Assembly: GCA_017164015.1 (NCBI GenBank)
Contig: CP071065.1
Location: 1,429,409-1,493,408, forward strand
Source of the DNA: Nostoc sp. UHCC 0702
GTDB lineage: Bacteria; Cyanobacteriota; Cyanobacteriia; Cyanobacteriales; Nostocaceae
Reading direction: 5' to 3'
DNA length: 64,000 nucleotides
Each line of letters opens with the position of its first letter. Position 1 is the first letter of the stretch. The position numbers were made by a program, and so were the translations under genes. The notes under the pieces were generated by a model. It searched no databases and was not told the origin of the DNA. It was given only the letters and a program-made list of their open reading frames with translations. Shown here in pieces: positions 1-8,113 of the stretch.

Positions 1-1257
1 CAGCTGTTGGAAGCCATCAGCGCTTTAAAGAAAGAAGAAGATGCTTTGCGGGTGCAAATCGAGCAAGCAGAACGTGCTTACGATTTAAATAAAGCTGCCC
101 AATTGAAGTATGGCAAATTAGAAGGAGTGCAGCGCGATCGCGAAGCTAAAGAAGCAGAACTTCTAAAAATTCAAAGCCTTGGTTCTACCCTACTGCGTGA
201 ACAAGTCACTGAAGCTGATATTGCCGAAATCGTCGCTAAGTGGACAGGAATCCCTGTAAATCGGCTTTTGGAATCAGAACGGCAAAAATTACTACAACTC
301 GAACACCACTTGCATGAACGTGTGATTGGGCAAGAGGAAGCCGTAGCAGCAGTAGCAGCAGCAATTCGTCGCGCCCGTGCGGGGATGAAAGACCCTTCCC
401 GCCCCATTGGTTCATTTTTGTTCATGGGGCCTACAGGTGTGGGTAAAACCGAACTCGCCCGCGCTTTAGCTCAATTTCTCTTTGATTCTGATGATGCTTT
501 GGTACGCTTGGATATGTCCGAGTATATGGAGAAACACTCGGTTTCTCGCCTTGTGGGAGCGCCTCCAGGATATGTAGGCTACGAAGAAGGCGGTCAACTT
601 TCGGAAGTGGTTCGCCGTCATCCTTATTCGGTGGTACTTTTGGACGAAGTGGAAAAAGCCCACCCCGATGTGTTTAATATTTTATTGCAAGTACTGGATG
701 ATGGTAGAATTACTGATTCACAGGGAAGAACGGTAGATTTTCGTAATACTGTGATTGTCATGACCAGTAACATTGGTAGCGAACATATCTTAGATATATC
801 TGGTGATGATACCAAATATGACATGATGCGCGATCGCGTCACAGATGCTTTGCGATCGCATTTTCGCCCCGAATTTCTCAACCGCGTTGATGATATCATT
901 CTCTTCCATACTCTCAGTCGCTCAGAAATGCGGCACATCATCCGCATTCAGCTCAAACGAGTAGAAAATCTCCTCCGAGAGCAAAAAATCTCCTTTGAAA
1001 TTTCTGCATCTGCCTGTGATTATCTCGTGGAAACAGGCTATGACCCAGTTTATGGCGCACGTCCACTCAAACGGGCAATTCAGCGACAAGTAGAAAACCC
1101 CCTCGCCACCAAGTTATTGGAGAACACTTTTATCTCCGGCGATACTATCATCATTGACAAAGGTGAAAAAGGTCTGACTTTTGCTAAAAAATTACCAGTT
1201 AAGGTGTCAGCTCTCCAAACTATTGGAAACTTTCTGGAACCGTCATCTGAACTGTAA
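1..1257 (+). CDS. clpB: ClpB disaggregase, C-terminal part (gene enters from the left edge)
   Basis: This is the 3' portion of a Hsp100/ClpB ATP-dependent disaggregase, which threads aggregated proteins through a hexameric ring together with DnaK. The reading frame is open from base 1, so the start lies outside the window. About 418 codons are visible. They begin in the end of the coiled-coil middle domain (Lys/Glu-rich, with [19 protein letters not shown]) and continue into the second AAA+ module. That module has a Walker A at about 430-460 (GPTGVGKTE), the pore-loop motif [13 protein letters not shown], a Walker B ([14 protein letters not shown]), sensor 1 ([10 protein letters not shown]) and the sensor-2 region [10 protein letters not shown]. 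The C-terminal tail is somewhat longer than usual. The identification is firm; which of the ClpB paralogues it is cannot be decided here. Confidence 0.96.
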   Translation, partial: QLLEAISALKKEEDALRVQIEQAERAYDLNKAAQLKYGKLEGVQRDREAKEAELLKIQSLGSTLLREQVTEADIAEIVAKWTGIPVNRLLESERQKLLQLEHHLHERVIGQEEAVAAVAAAIRRARAGMKDPSRPIGSFLFMGPTGVGKTELARALAQFLFDSDDALVRLDMSEYMEKHSVSRLVGAPPGYVGYEEGGQLSEVVRRHPYSVVLLDEVEKAHPDVFNILLQVLDDGRITDSQGRTVDFRNTVIVMTSNIGSEHILDISGDDTKYDMMRDRVTDALRSHFRPEFLNRVDDIILFHTLSRSEMRHIIRIQLKRVENLLREQKISFEISASACDYLVETGYDPVYGARPLKRAIQRQVENPLATKLLENTFISGDTIIIDKGEKGLTFAKKLPVKVSALQTIGNFLEPSSEL

Positions 1258-1298
1258 ACAATAAAAAGTTAAAACCTACACAAAACTACATATTGTAG

Positions 1299-1450
1299 CG
1301 GACATGATATGACCGCTCAATTACTTATTAAACCCTAAGAACCCCACCCCACCAAAGTTACGCTTTGTTTCCCCTCCTCGTTCACGGGGAGGGGTTAGGG
1401 GTGGGGTGCAATGACTGTGGGAATCATAACTAATTAATCGGACTTTATAT
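1299..1450. repeat. MITE-like element, GC-palindrome core
   Basis: This lies in the gap after clpB. Reverse-complemented, it closely matches the element at 20994-21142. Both carry a core of facing C-rich and G-rich tracts around a CCCGTTCACGGGG-type hairpin and flanking AT-rich arms (ACTTATT, CATAACTAATTAA). The ends resemble the terminal repeat ATATCATGTCC found in other copies in this window, but the right end here (CGGACTTTATAT) is degenerate. The rest of the gap up to 1573 shows nothing else recognisable. Confidence 0.7.
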
Positions 1451-1573
1451 AATTTATGAATTGCCGCTACATGGCAATAAAGCTTTCGGCTATTGTTTGC
1501 ACTATTGGTAATAGTATTAAATTTTTGACTCCAGACTGGGCATCATAAAACCAGAATCTTTTGAGTTGAATTA

Positions 1574-2545
1574 ATGTGCGTTGATTTTACCGTAGTCATT
1601 CCCACTTACAACGGAGAAAGCCGTTTATCCAAAGTTCTTGAGCGATTACAGACTCAGACGGGTGTAGAACAGCTTAATTGGGAAATTCTTGTTGTTGATA
1701 ATAACAGTACTGATAATACAGCAAAGCTAGTTCAAAATTACCAAGCTAGCTGGTCTAATCATGCATCCCTGCGCTACTGTTTTGAAGGTGAACAAGGACT
1801 AGCTTTTGCCAGAAGTAGAGGCATTAAAGAAGCAAAAGGCGAATTTGTTGGTTTTTTAGATGATGATAATTTACCTGCACCCACCTGGGTAATCTCAGCA
1901 TACAAATTTGGTAAAGAACATCCCAAAGCAGGTGCATACGGTAGTCAAATTCATGGCTTATTTGAAGTTGAACCTCCAGAACACCTCAAAAAAATTATTT
2001 TTTATCTTGCAATTAACGAAAGAGGCTCACAACCACTTTTATATCAACCCCAAAAAAAAGGATTTCCTCCTGGAGCAGGTTTAGTTGTGCGTCGCCAAGT
2101 ATGGCAAAATCATGTCCCTCAGCGTCTTTTTTTAGTAGGTAGAGTTGGTTTATCAATGTTAGCTGGAGAAGATTCAGAAGCTCTATCCTACATTCATAAA
2201 GCTGGTTGGGAAATTTGGTATAGCCCAGCAATGGAAATAGAACATATTATTCCATCTTGGAGATTAGAAAAAAAATACTTAATTTCCTTAATGCGTGGCA
2301 TTGGTTTAAGCCGTTATCATTTGCGGATGTCACTACTTCATAACTGGCAAAAACCATTTGTATTTTTTATATATCTAGCTAATGATCTGCGTAAATTACT
2401 CTTACACTTTATTCGTTATTTCCGAGTGCTGAAAACTGATTTAGTCGCAGCAATTGAAATGGAAATAATTTTGACTACTTTTATTAGTCCTTTTTATTTA
2501 TTCAAATTAAAATTGAATAAGTCTTTAACAAAATCACAAAACTGA
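1574..2545 (+). CDS. Family-2 glycosyltransferase, HpsE-like
   Basis: This is a GT-A fold family-2 glycosyltransferase of 323 residues. The N-terminal nucleotide-sugar binding segment VVIPTYNGESRL is followed by VVDNNSTDNT and the metal-binding acidic cluster FLDDDN near residue 96. It is a clear paralogue of the gene at 16155-17114 inside the hps cluster: they share GSQIH, ERG, the GLVVRRQ segment, GWEIWY and the C-terminal TDLVAA block, at similar length. That paralogue resembles hormogonium polysaccharide glycosyltransferase HpsE, so this one probably also adds sugars to an exopolysaccharide. Two more glycosyltransferases follow on the same strand with gaps of 32 and 19 bases, suggesting one transcript. 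The acceptor and donor sugars are unknown. Confidence 0.85.
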   Translation: MCVDFTVVIPTYNGESRLSKVLERLQTQTGVEQLNWEILVVDNNSTDNTAKLVQNYQASWSNHASLRYCFEGEQGLAFARSRGIKEAKGEFVGFLDDDNLPAPTWVISAYKFGKEHPKAGAYGSQIHGLFEVEPPEHLKKIIFYLAINERGSQPLLYQPQKKGFPPGAGLVVRRQVWQNHVPQRLFLVGRVGLSMLAGEDSEALSYIHKAGWEIWYSPAMEIEHIIPSWRLEKKYLISLMRGIGLSRYHLRMSLLHNWQKPFVFFIYLANDLRKLLLHFIRYFRVLKTDLVAAIEMEIILTTFISPFYLFKLKLNKSLTKSQN

Positions 2546-2577
2546 TAAATTCATCAATTGCTCATCAATAATGCATT

Positions 2578-3561
2578 ATGCCAATCATATCTGTAATCAT
2601 TCCAGTCTTCAATGGAGAAAAAACTATTAAAGCAGCTATTGATTCTGTTTTACAACAAACATTAGCTAATTTTGAATTAATCATTATCAATGCCAATTCT
2701 ACAGACTCAACAATAGATATTATTGAGCAAATTCAAGATGAACGGATAAAGATATTTTCTTATCCTAAAGCCAATGTAGCTGTAAATCGTAATCGTGGCT
2801 TTCAACATTCTTGTTGCGAATTCATTACATTTTTAGATGCAGATGATATTTGGACACCCAATAAACTAGAAGCTCAACATAAAGCTTTAGTAGAACATCC
2901 TGAAGCTGCTGTTGTTTACAGTTGGACTAATTGCATAGATGAAAATGGGAAATTTCTACGTCCCTGTTCTTATGTTCAATGGGTAGGAGATGTCTATCAT
3001 AAATTATTGCTAGATGACTTTATCGGTAGCGGTTCCAACGTCATGATTCGCAAGAGTGCTTTTACAGCAGTTGGTGGTTTCAATGAGTCACTAAGCAATG
3101 CACAAGATACAGATCTATGGCTACGCTTGGCAGCCAATTATCATTTTATTGTCGTTCCAGAAGCACAAATTTTATATCGAATTTCTGCAATTTCGATGTC
3201 TTCTGATATATTAGGTTTAGAAAAATCCAATCTACAAGTCATTACACAAGCTTTCGCTCACCAAAAAGCTGCATCTCTACAGGATCTAAAACAATATAGT
3301 ATTGCTAACCTATATAAATACTTAAGTTATAAAGTTCTAGATGTAACTCCAGGTCAGCAAAAAACTCTACAAGCAATCAGAATTTTAGCAACAGCTATAA
3401 AAAGCGACCCCTCTCTGGTACTAAAACCTGTCATTTTTAAAGCATTTTTAAAACTTTCAGTAATGGTTTTATTGCCTGCTAAATTGGCTCAAGAATTATT
3501 TAATAAATTTCCTAAGCTTTCTAATACCAGTACTTTTTTAGGATATGAAAAAACTTCTTAG
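2578..3561 (+). CDS. Family-2 glycosyltransferase
   Basis: This is a family-2 glycosyltransferase of 327 residues. The N-terminus VIIPVFNGEKTI and the later FLDADDIW (the acidic metal-binding motif, about residues 84-91) are typical. The usual nucleotide-binding DGSTD motif reads NANSTDST here, so its first Asp is replaced. A DTDLWLRLA segment near residue 180 fits the catalytic-base region ED/DxDxWLR. The next gene (3581-4483) is a close tandem paralogue with the same architecture, so the pair arose by local duplication. It is likely co-transcribed with the HpsE-like gene upstream. In Nostoc, GT2 genes of this kind accompany the hormogonium polysaccharide locus (HpsF/HpsG role), but the exact equivalence is an inference. 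Confidence 0.85.
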   Translation: MPIISVIIPVFNGEKTIKAAIDSVLQQTLANFELIIINANSTDSTIDIIEQIQDERIKIFSYPKANVAVNRNRGFQHSCCEFITFLDADDIWTPNKLEAQHKALVEHPEAAVVYSWTNCIDENGKFLRPCSYVQWVGDVYHKLLLDDFIGSGSNVMIRKSAFTAVGGFNESLSNAQDTDLWLRLAANYHFIVVPEAQILYRISAISMSSDILGLEKSNLQVITQAFAHQKAASLQDLKQYSIANLYKYLSYKVLDVTPGQQKTLQAIRILATAIKSDPSLVLKPVIFKAFLKLSVMVLLPAKLAQELFNKFPKLSNTSTFLGYEKTS

Positions 3562-3580
3562 TTTAATTTACTTATAAAAA

Positions 3581-4483
3581 ATGTTAAATAAAGTTTCTGT
3601 AATTATCCCTGTTTATAATGGTGAAAAAACTGTTAAACAGACTATTGAATCAGTTTTAAACCAAACTTTTACAAATATCGAGCTTATACTTATCAATGAT
3701 GGTTCTACTGATTCAACATTAGAAATTATTGAAAGTATACAAGATGAGCGATTGCAAGTATTTTCTTACCAGAATGCTGGTTTAGCTGCTAGTCGTAACC
3801 GGGGTTTATCCCACTGTACAGGAAACTTTATTTCTTTTATTGATGCTGATGATCTTTGGACATCTGATAAGCTTGAATCTCAACTCCAAGCATTACAAGA
3901 ACATCCAAAGGCAGCTGTAGCTTATAGCTGGACTAATTATATTGACACTGAAGGTAAATTTTTGAAATCAGGCACACATATTACTGTTACAGGTGATGTT
4001 TATAAACAGCTTGTATTGCGGAATTTTTTAGAAAATGGTTCTAACCCCTTAGTTCGCTCTGATGCACTGAAAGAAGTTGGTGGTTTTGATGAAACACTTC
4101 CTGCGGCTGAAGATTGGGATATGTGGTTAAGGCTCGCCGCTCGTTACGAATTTGTAGCTGTACCAAAAGCTCAAATATTATATCGATTATCTGCTAACTC
4201 GATGTCTACTAAACTAAAAATACAAGAAGCTGCATCTCTAAAAGTCATTGAACGTGCTTTTAGTAATCAGAAAGCTGAATCTCTATCTCATTTGAAAAGA
4301 TATAGTATTGCTTATCTTTACAAATACCTAGCATTTAAAGCCCTGGAGTCACCAAAACAGTTTAAAAAAAGCTGGCTATCTGCTAAATTTCTCTGGAATT
4401 ATGTTAAGCATGATCCATCTGCGTTACGGCAAAGTAGACTGATATTAATTGCCATTTTTAAAATTATTTTTCCTTTGGTTTAA
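3581..4483 (+). CDS. Family-2 glycosyltransferase (tandem paralogue of the preceding gene)
   Basis: This is a family-2 glycosyltransferase of 300 residues. It has VIIPVYNGEKTV at the N-terminus, an intact NDGSTDST nucleotide-binding motif, FIDADDLW for metal binding and AEDWDMWLRLAARYEF at the catalytic-base region. It aligns with the gene immediately upstream along its whole length, including SWTNYID and the C-terminal segment YSIAYLYKYL. Of the pair, this copy keeps the canonical Asp in the sugar-nucleotide motif where the upstream copy has Asn-Ala-Asn. It starts 19 bases after the upstream stop, so co-transcription is likely. It is probably cytoplasmic or membrane-associated, assembling surface polysaccharide. 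The sugar specificity is unknown. Confidence 0.86.
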   Translation: MLNKVSVIIPVYNGEKTVKQTIESVLNQTFTNIELILINDGSTDSTLEIIESIQDERLQVFSYQNAGLAASRNRGLSHCTGNFISFIDADDLWTSDKLESQLQALQEHPKAAVAYSWTNYIDTEGKFLKSGTHITVTGDVYKQLVLRNFLENGSNPLVRSDALKEVGGFDETLPAAEDWDMWLRLAARYEFVAVPKAQILYRLSANSMSTKLKIQEAASLKVIERAFSNQKAESLSHLKRYSIAYLYKYLAFKALESPKQFKKSWLSAKFLWNYVKHDPSALRQSRLILIAIFKIIFPLV

Positions 4484-4835
4484 TTTTTGATTTTTGAAAT
4501 ACACATAAGCTTTGTTCACCAAAAACTAGATATGGTGGGCTTTGCCCAACCTACTAGGTACGAAAAATCTCTGGAAGTGCGATCGCTTGAAAAAATCTTA
4601 ATGAATTGTATAGTTTCTTAAAAAATTGTAACTACAAACCACTGGTAGGGAAATCCGAATCATCTCTAGGGGGCAAACAGTGCTGAAAAAACAAGCGATC
4701 GCGTCAGCTATACCTTTAAAATCCTAATTGGTATCACGTCCTGCTACATTCTTCGAGTTTACCTCTGCTTTTAGAGGGCTAGGGCGTATTTGCCATAATG
4801 ATAATTTGAGTTAGTCACATCGAAGATTACCAATC
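4484..4835. other. Intergenic region before htpG
   Basis: No gene is supported here. The region contains HIP1-type GCGATCGC sites and a short hairpin-like GTGGGCTTTGCCCAAC sequence near 4533-4548. The end nearest htpG presumably holds its promoter, but I cannot point to convincing -35/-10 boxes. Confidence 0.5.
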
Positions 4836-6815
4836 ATGTTAGAACAAGGCACTATCAGTATTCATACTGAGAATATTTTCCCAATTATCAAGAAGTCGCT
4901 CTACTCAGATCATCAAATCTTCTTGCGAGAATTGGTATCCAATGCTGTAGATGCAATCCAAAAGCTGAACATGGTATCCCGCGCCGGGGAATATGCGGGA
5001 GACATCGGTGAACCAGAAATTCAAATTGCCATTGATAAGGATAAAAAGACCGTTTCCATCTCTGACAACGGCATCGGCATGACAGCAGAGGAGATTAAGA
5101 AATATATCAATCAGGTTGCTTTCTCTAGTGCCGAAGAATTTATTCAGAAGTATCAAGGCAAATCAGATCAACCGATAATCGGTCACTTTGGTCTTGGCTT
5201 CTATTCTTCCTTCATGGTGGCGCAAAAAGTCGAAATCGAGACTCTTTCATACAAAGAAGGAGAATTAGCTGTACATTGGAGTTGCGATGGTTCCCCAGCC
5301 TTTACCTTAGAAGAATCACCACGCACCACTCGCGGCACCACCATTACCCTGACTCTGCTACCAGACGAAGAAGAGTATTTAGAATCAGCACGTCTTAAAA
5401 ATCTTGTCAAGACCTATTGCGACTTCATGCCAGTGCCAATCAAACTGGAAGGTGAAGTTTTAAATAAACAAAAAGCGCCTTGGCGAGAGTCTGCCAACAA
5501 CCTGACTAAAGAAGAGTATTTAGAATTTTACCGTTACCTGTACCCTTTTCAAGAAGAACCACTGTTGTGGGTGCATCTGAATACAGATTATCCCTTTATC
5601 ATCAACGGGATTTTGTATTTTCCCAAAATGAAGCCAGATGTCGATGTGACAAAAGGGCAAATCAAGCTATTTTGCAATCAAGTTTTTGTCAGCGACAACT
5701 GCGAAGAAATTATCCCGCAATTTCTCACCCCCATGCGCGGTGTAATTGATAGTACTGATATACCCTTGAATGTGTCGCGCAGTGCATTACAAGGCGATCG
5801 CACCGTGCGGAAAATCGGCGATTATATAGCTAAGAAAGTAGGCGATCGCCTCAAAGAACTTTACCGCGACAGCCGCGAACAATACGTTAGTGCTTGGAAG
5901 GATCTCGGCACTTTTGTGAAATTTGGCGTTCTCAACGACGAGAAATTTAAAAAACAAGTCGAAGACATCATCATCTTTCGTACCACCGCTAAAATTGCAG
6001 AAAAAGCTGCCGATACACCAGCAGTTGAGGTACAGTCCCAAGAGGGAGATCTTTGGCAAGATGTCACTCCTAACTCCCAAGACACAACACCCACTACTCC
6101 CTACACCACTCTCAAAGAATACCTAGAACGTAATAAAGAACGCCACGAAAATCGCGTTTTCTACAGCACCGATCAAGCCACACAAGCGACTTACGTAGAA
6201 TTACATAAAAATCAAGGTTTAGAAGTCCTGTTTATGGACTCCTTCATCGACACTCACTTTATCAACTTCCTAGAACGGGAATATCAAGATGTCAAATTTA
6301 CGCGGGTAGACTCTGACTTAGATAATACCTTGCTGGATCAAGACAAAGCAGGCGAAATAGTTGACCCCAAGACAAACAAAACCCGCACCGAGGTGATCAA
6401 AGAGTTATTTGAGAAATCCCTCAACAAACCCAAAGTAAACATTCGCACCGAAGCATTAAAGTCAGACGATCCTCAAGGTACACCACCAGCGATCGTATTG
6501 CTACCAGAAATTCTGCGTCGCCTGCGGGAGATGAACGCCATGATGCAACAGCAAAATGCAGAGTTTCCCGAAGACCACATTTTGCTAGTCAATACCGCCC
6601 ATCCCCTGATTCAAAATCTAGCCAATCTCAGCCAAGGTAGTATTATTCAAGGTGATGGTCAGTCACCGACAACCCAATTGGTGAATATGATTTGCCAACA
6701 CGTCTACGATTTAGCGCTGATGTCTCAAAAAGGGTTTGATGCCGAAGGAATGAAATCCTTTGTCGAACGCTCAAATGACGTACTCACAAAGCTGACAGAA
6801 CAAGCTAGCAAATAA
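4836..6815 (+). CDS. htpG: Molecular chaperone HtpG (Hsp90)
   Basis: This is bacterial Hsp90, an ATP-dependent homodimeric chaperone of the cytoplasm; in cyanobacteria it matters for heat and light stress and phycobilisome assembly. The 659-residue product has the N-terminal GHKL ATPase signatures: RELVSNAVDAI, SDNGIGMT and GHFGLGFYSSFMV. The middle domain follows with LNVSRSALQGD (catalytic-loop Arg region), and then the C-terminal dimerisation domain. The length is typical for cyanobacterial HtpG. The ATG at 4836 gives MLEQGTISIHTENIFPI, the expected N-terminus. No CIRCE-type inverted repeat (TTAGCACTC-N9-GAGTGCTAA) was seen upstream. A run of repeats rather than a clear terminator follows the stop codon. 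Confidence 0.97.
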   Translation: MLEQGTISIHTENIFPIIKKSLYSDHQIFLRELVSNAVDAIQKLNMVSRAGEYAGDIGEPEIQIAIDKDKKTVSISDNGIGMTAEEIKKYINQVAFSSAEEFIQKYQGKSDQPIIGHFGLGFYSSFMVAQKVEIETLSYKEGELAVHWSCDGSPAFTLEESPRTTRGTTITLTLLPDEEEYLESARLKNLVKTYCDFMPVPIKLEGEVLNKQKAPWRESANNLTKEEYLEFYRYLYPFQEEPLLWVHLNTDYPFIINGILYFPKMKPDVDVTKGQIKLFCNQVFVSDNCEEIIPQFLTPMRGVIDSTDIPLNVSRSALQGDRTVRKIGDYIAKKVGDRLKELYRDSREQYVSAWKDLGTFVKFGVLNDEKFKKQVEDIIIFRTTAKIAEKAADTPAVEVQSQEGDLWQDVTPNSQDTTPTTPYTTLKEYLERNKERHENRVFYSTDQATQATYVELHKNQGLEVLFMDSFIDTHFINFLEREYQDVKFTRVDSDLDNTLLDQDKAGEIVDPKTNKTRTEVIKELFEKSLNKPKVNIRTEALKSDDPQGTPPAIVLLPEILRRLREMNAMMQQQNAEFPEDHILLVNTAHPLIQNLANLSQGSIIQGDGQSPTTQLVNMICQHVYDLALMSQKGFDAEGMKSFVERSNDVLTKLTEQASK

Positions 6816-6820
6816 ATTAA

Positions 6821-6960
6821 GAGTTAGGAGTGAGGAGTTAGGAGTTAGGAGTGAGGAGTTAGGAGTTATTCTCCCTCATCTCCCTCATCCCCCCTGCTCC
6901 CCTGCTCCCCTGCTCCCCTGCTCCCCTGCTCCCTCATCCCCCTCATCTCCCCATCTCCCC
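6821..6960. repeat. Short tandem repeats between htpG and rpmB
   Basis: Two adjacent blocks are visible. Bases 6821-6867 repeat GAGTTAGGAGT/GAGGAGTTAG units. Bases about 6890-6960 repeat the octamer CTCCCCTG and then CTCATCTCCC/CCATCTCCC units. These are the short tandemly repeated sequences typical of Nostoc intergenic DNA. The same octamer type occurs inside the caspase/WD40 gene at 37119-37265. Confidence 0.9.
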
Positions 6961-7019
6961 ACCTAAGCCCTAAAATAGAAAGGTTGTAATAAAAGCCAAG
7001 CAATCTGGAGAAACTTGTT

Positions 7020-7256
7020 ATGTCTCGTCGCTGTGAATTAACTGGTAAAAAGGCAAATAACGCCTTTGCAATTTCTCACTCTCACCGCCGTACCAAACGC
7101 CTTCAGCACGCCAACCTGCAAAACAAGCGCGTTTGGTGGGAAAGTGGAAATCGCTGGGTAAAACTGAAGCTATCTACCAAAGCCATCAAAACCCTAGAAA
7201 TCAAAGGGTTAGAAGCAATGGCTAAAGAAGCAGGGATTAACCTCAATCATTACTAA
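7020..7256 (+). CDS. rpmB: 50S ribosomal protein L28
   Basis: This is ribosomal protein bL28, 78 residues, the standard bacterial size. The N-terminus [21 protein letters not shown] is diagnostic, followed by the basic [18 protein letters not shown] segment. It is a component of the large subunit. It stands alone, downstream of htpG behind a repeat block, with its start codon about 60 bases past the last repeat. A plausible Rho-independent terminator lies about 230 bases downstream at 7491-7513. Confidence 0.98.
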   Translation: MSRRCELTGKKANNAFAISHSHRRTKRLQHANLQNKRVWWESGNRWVKLKLSTKAIKTLEIKGLEAMAKEAGINLNHY

Positions 7257-7304
7257 GTTTCTGAACTAAGAGATTGTTTGGAAAGTCGCTAAGTATACTA
7301 GAAA

Positions 7305-7395
7305 CCCCGCTTCCATTCCTCTCCCCTCAACGGAGAGAGGCTTTGAATTCCCCCCTTCCCGCGTCGGGAAGGGGGTCAGGGGGTTAGGTCTTTAA
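7305..7395. repeat. Palindromic repeat with two hairpin modules
   Basis: Here an AGAGAGGCTTTGAATT module joins a CCTTCCCGCGTCGGGAAGG hairpin and a GGGGGTTAGGTCT tail. The same arrangement occurs at about 47806-47892 inside another element, there with obvious outer inverted repeats that are missing here. This is therefore probably a decayed copy or a mobile core. Confidence 0.65.
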
Positions 7396-7490
7396 TTACT
7401 TTGATGTTTCCCATAATACTTTTAGAACATCATATAAGGCATGTATTACCAGCCTTAGACTTTGGAAAGCGAGAATATTTACACCGTTAG

Positions 7491-7513
7491 CCTCCCCATT
7501 TCGGGAGGTTTTT
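7491..7513 (+). terminator. Probable Rho-independent terminator
   Basis: A CCTCCC stem pairs with GGGAGG across a six-base-plus loop and is followed directly by TTTTT. It is the first classical terminator downstream of rpmB. The palindromic repeat lies between it and the gene. Confidence 0.6.
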
Positions 7514-7656
7514 AATTACTTAATATTATTTAGCACCTGACTGATATGTTTGCTTTAACAAGTGGGTAGTATAACCTTACTTCCCTAACTATATCTTCAT
7601 GAAGTTGCCTTCAGGTGAGATACATTTTGAAAAAATTCATGTGAAGTTATGGTGTT

Positions 7657-7873
7657 ATATCATGTCCAGTTGATTAGTTGTCATTGCGTTGGCGGAACGC
7701 CTTCCCGTAGGGTACAAAGCGATCTTCGTAGTGAAGCAATCGCAAAGTCTTTAGGATTGCTTTGCTACCCTTCTCCTTCGGAGACGCTAACGCGAACGGG
7801 AAGCCGCTTTGCGTCTACACTTCGTTGCGATCGCTGCGGACATATCATAAGTAATAAGCAAAGGACATGATAT
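7657..7873. repeat. MITE-like element with terminal repeat ATATCATGTCC
   Basis: The left end ATATCATGTCCAGTTGATTAG and the right end AATAAGCAAAGGACATGATAT form an inverted repeat (ATATCATGTCC at both tips). The core carries the GCGTTGGCGGAACGCC, AAGCGATCTTCG and TCGCAAAGTCTTT modules, also present in the element at 62008-62160 and just after the element at 58252-58407. An open frame of 73 codons crosses the core but looks like repeat DNA, not a gene. Confidence 0.8.
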
Positions 7874-8113
7874 TACTAAACTTTTGTGGCTACGAGTTAA
7901 TTGCATAAAAAATCAGTATTTCTGGTAAATCAAAAAATCTGAAAAATGAGATAACTGAAAAACATTTTTAATTTTTGCTGTATTTGGTAGCAGGTGAAAC
8001 CCTGTATTTACATAAGTAAAACCCCTCATTTTGTCTGTAAAGCAAATTTACAGATATAGGTTTAAATTGCAAAAAAAACAATTGGCATCAACTTACTTGA
8101 CAGGAAAGCAGCT

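Noticed and set aside
7649..7870. Plus-strand 73-codon open frame upstream of hpsA
   Set aside because: It coincides with the MITE-like element at 7657-7873 and translates its inverted repeats.
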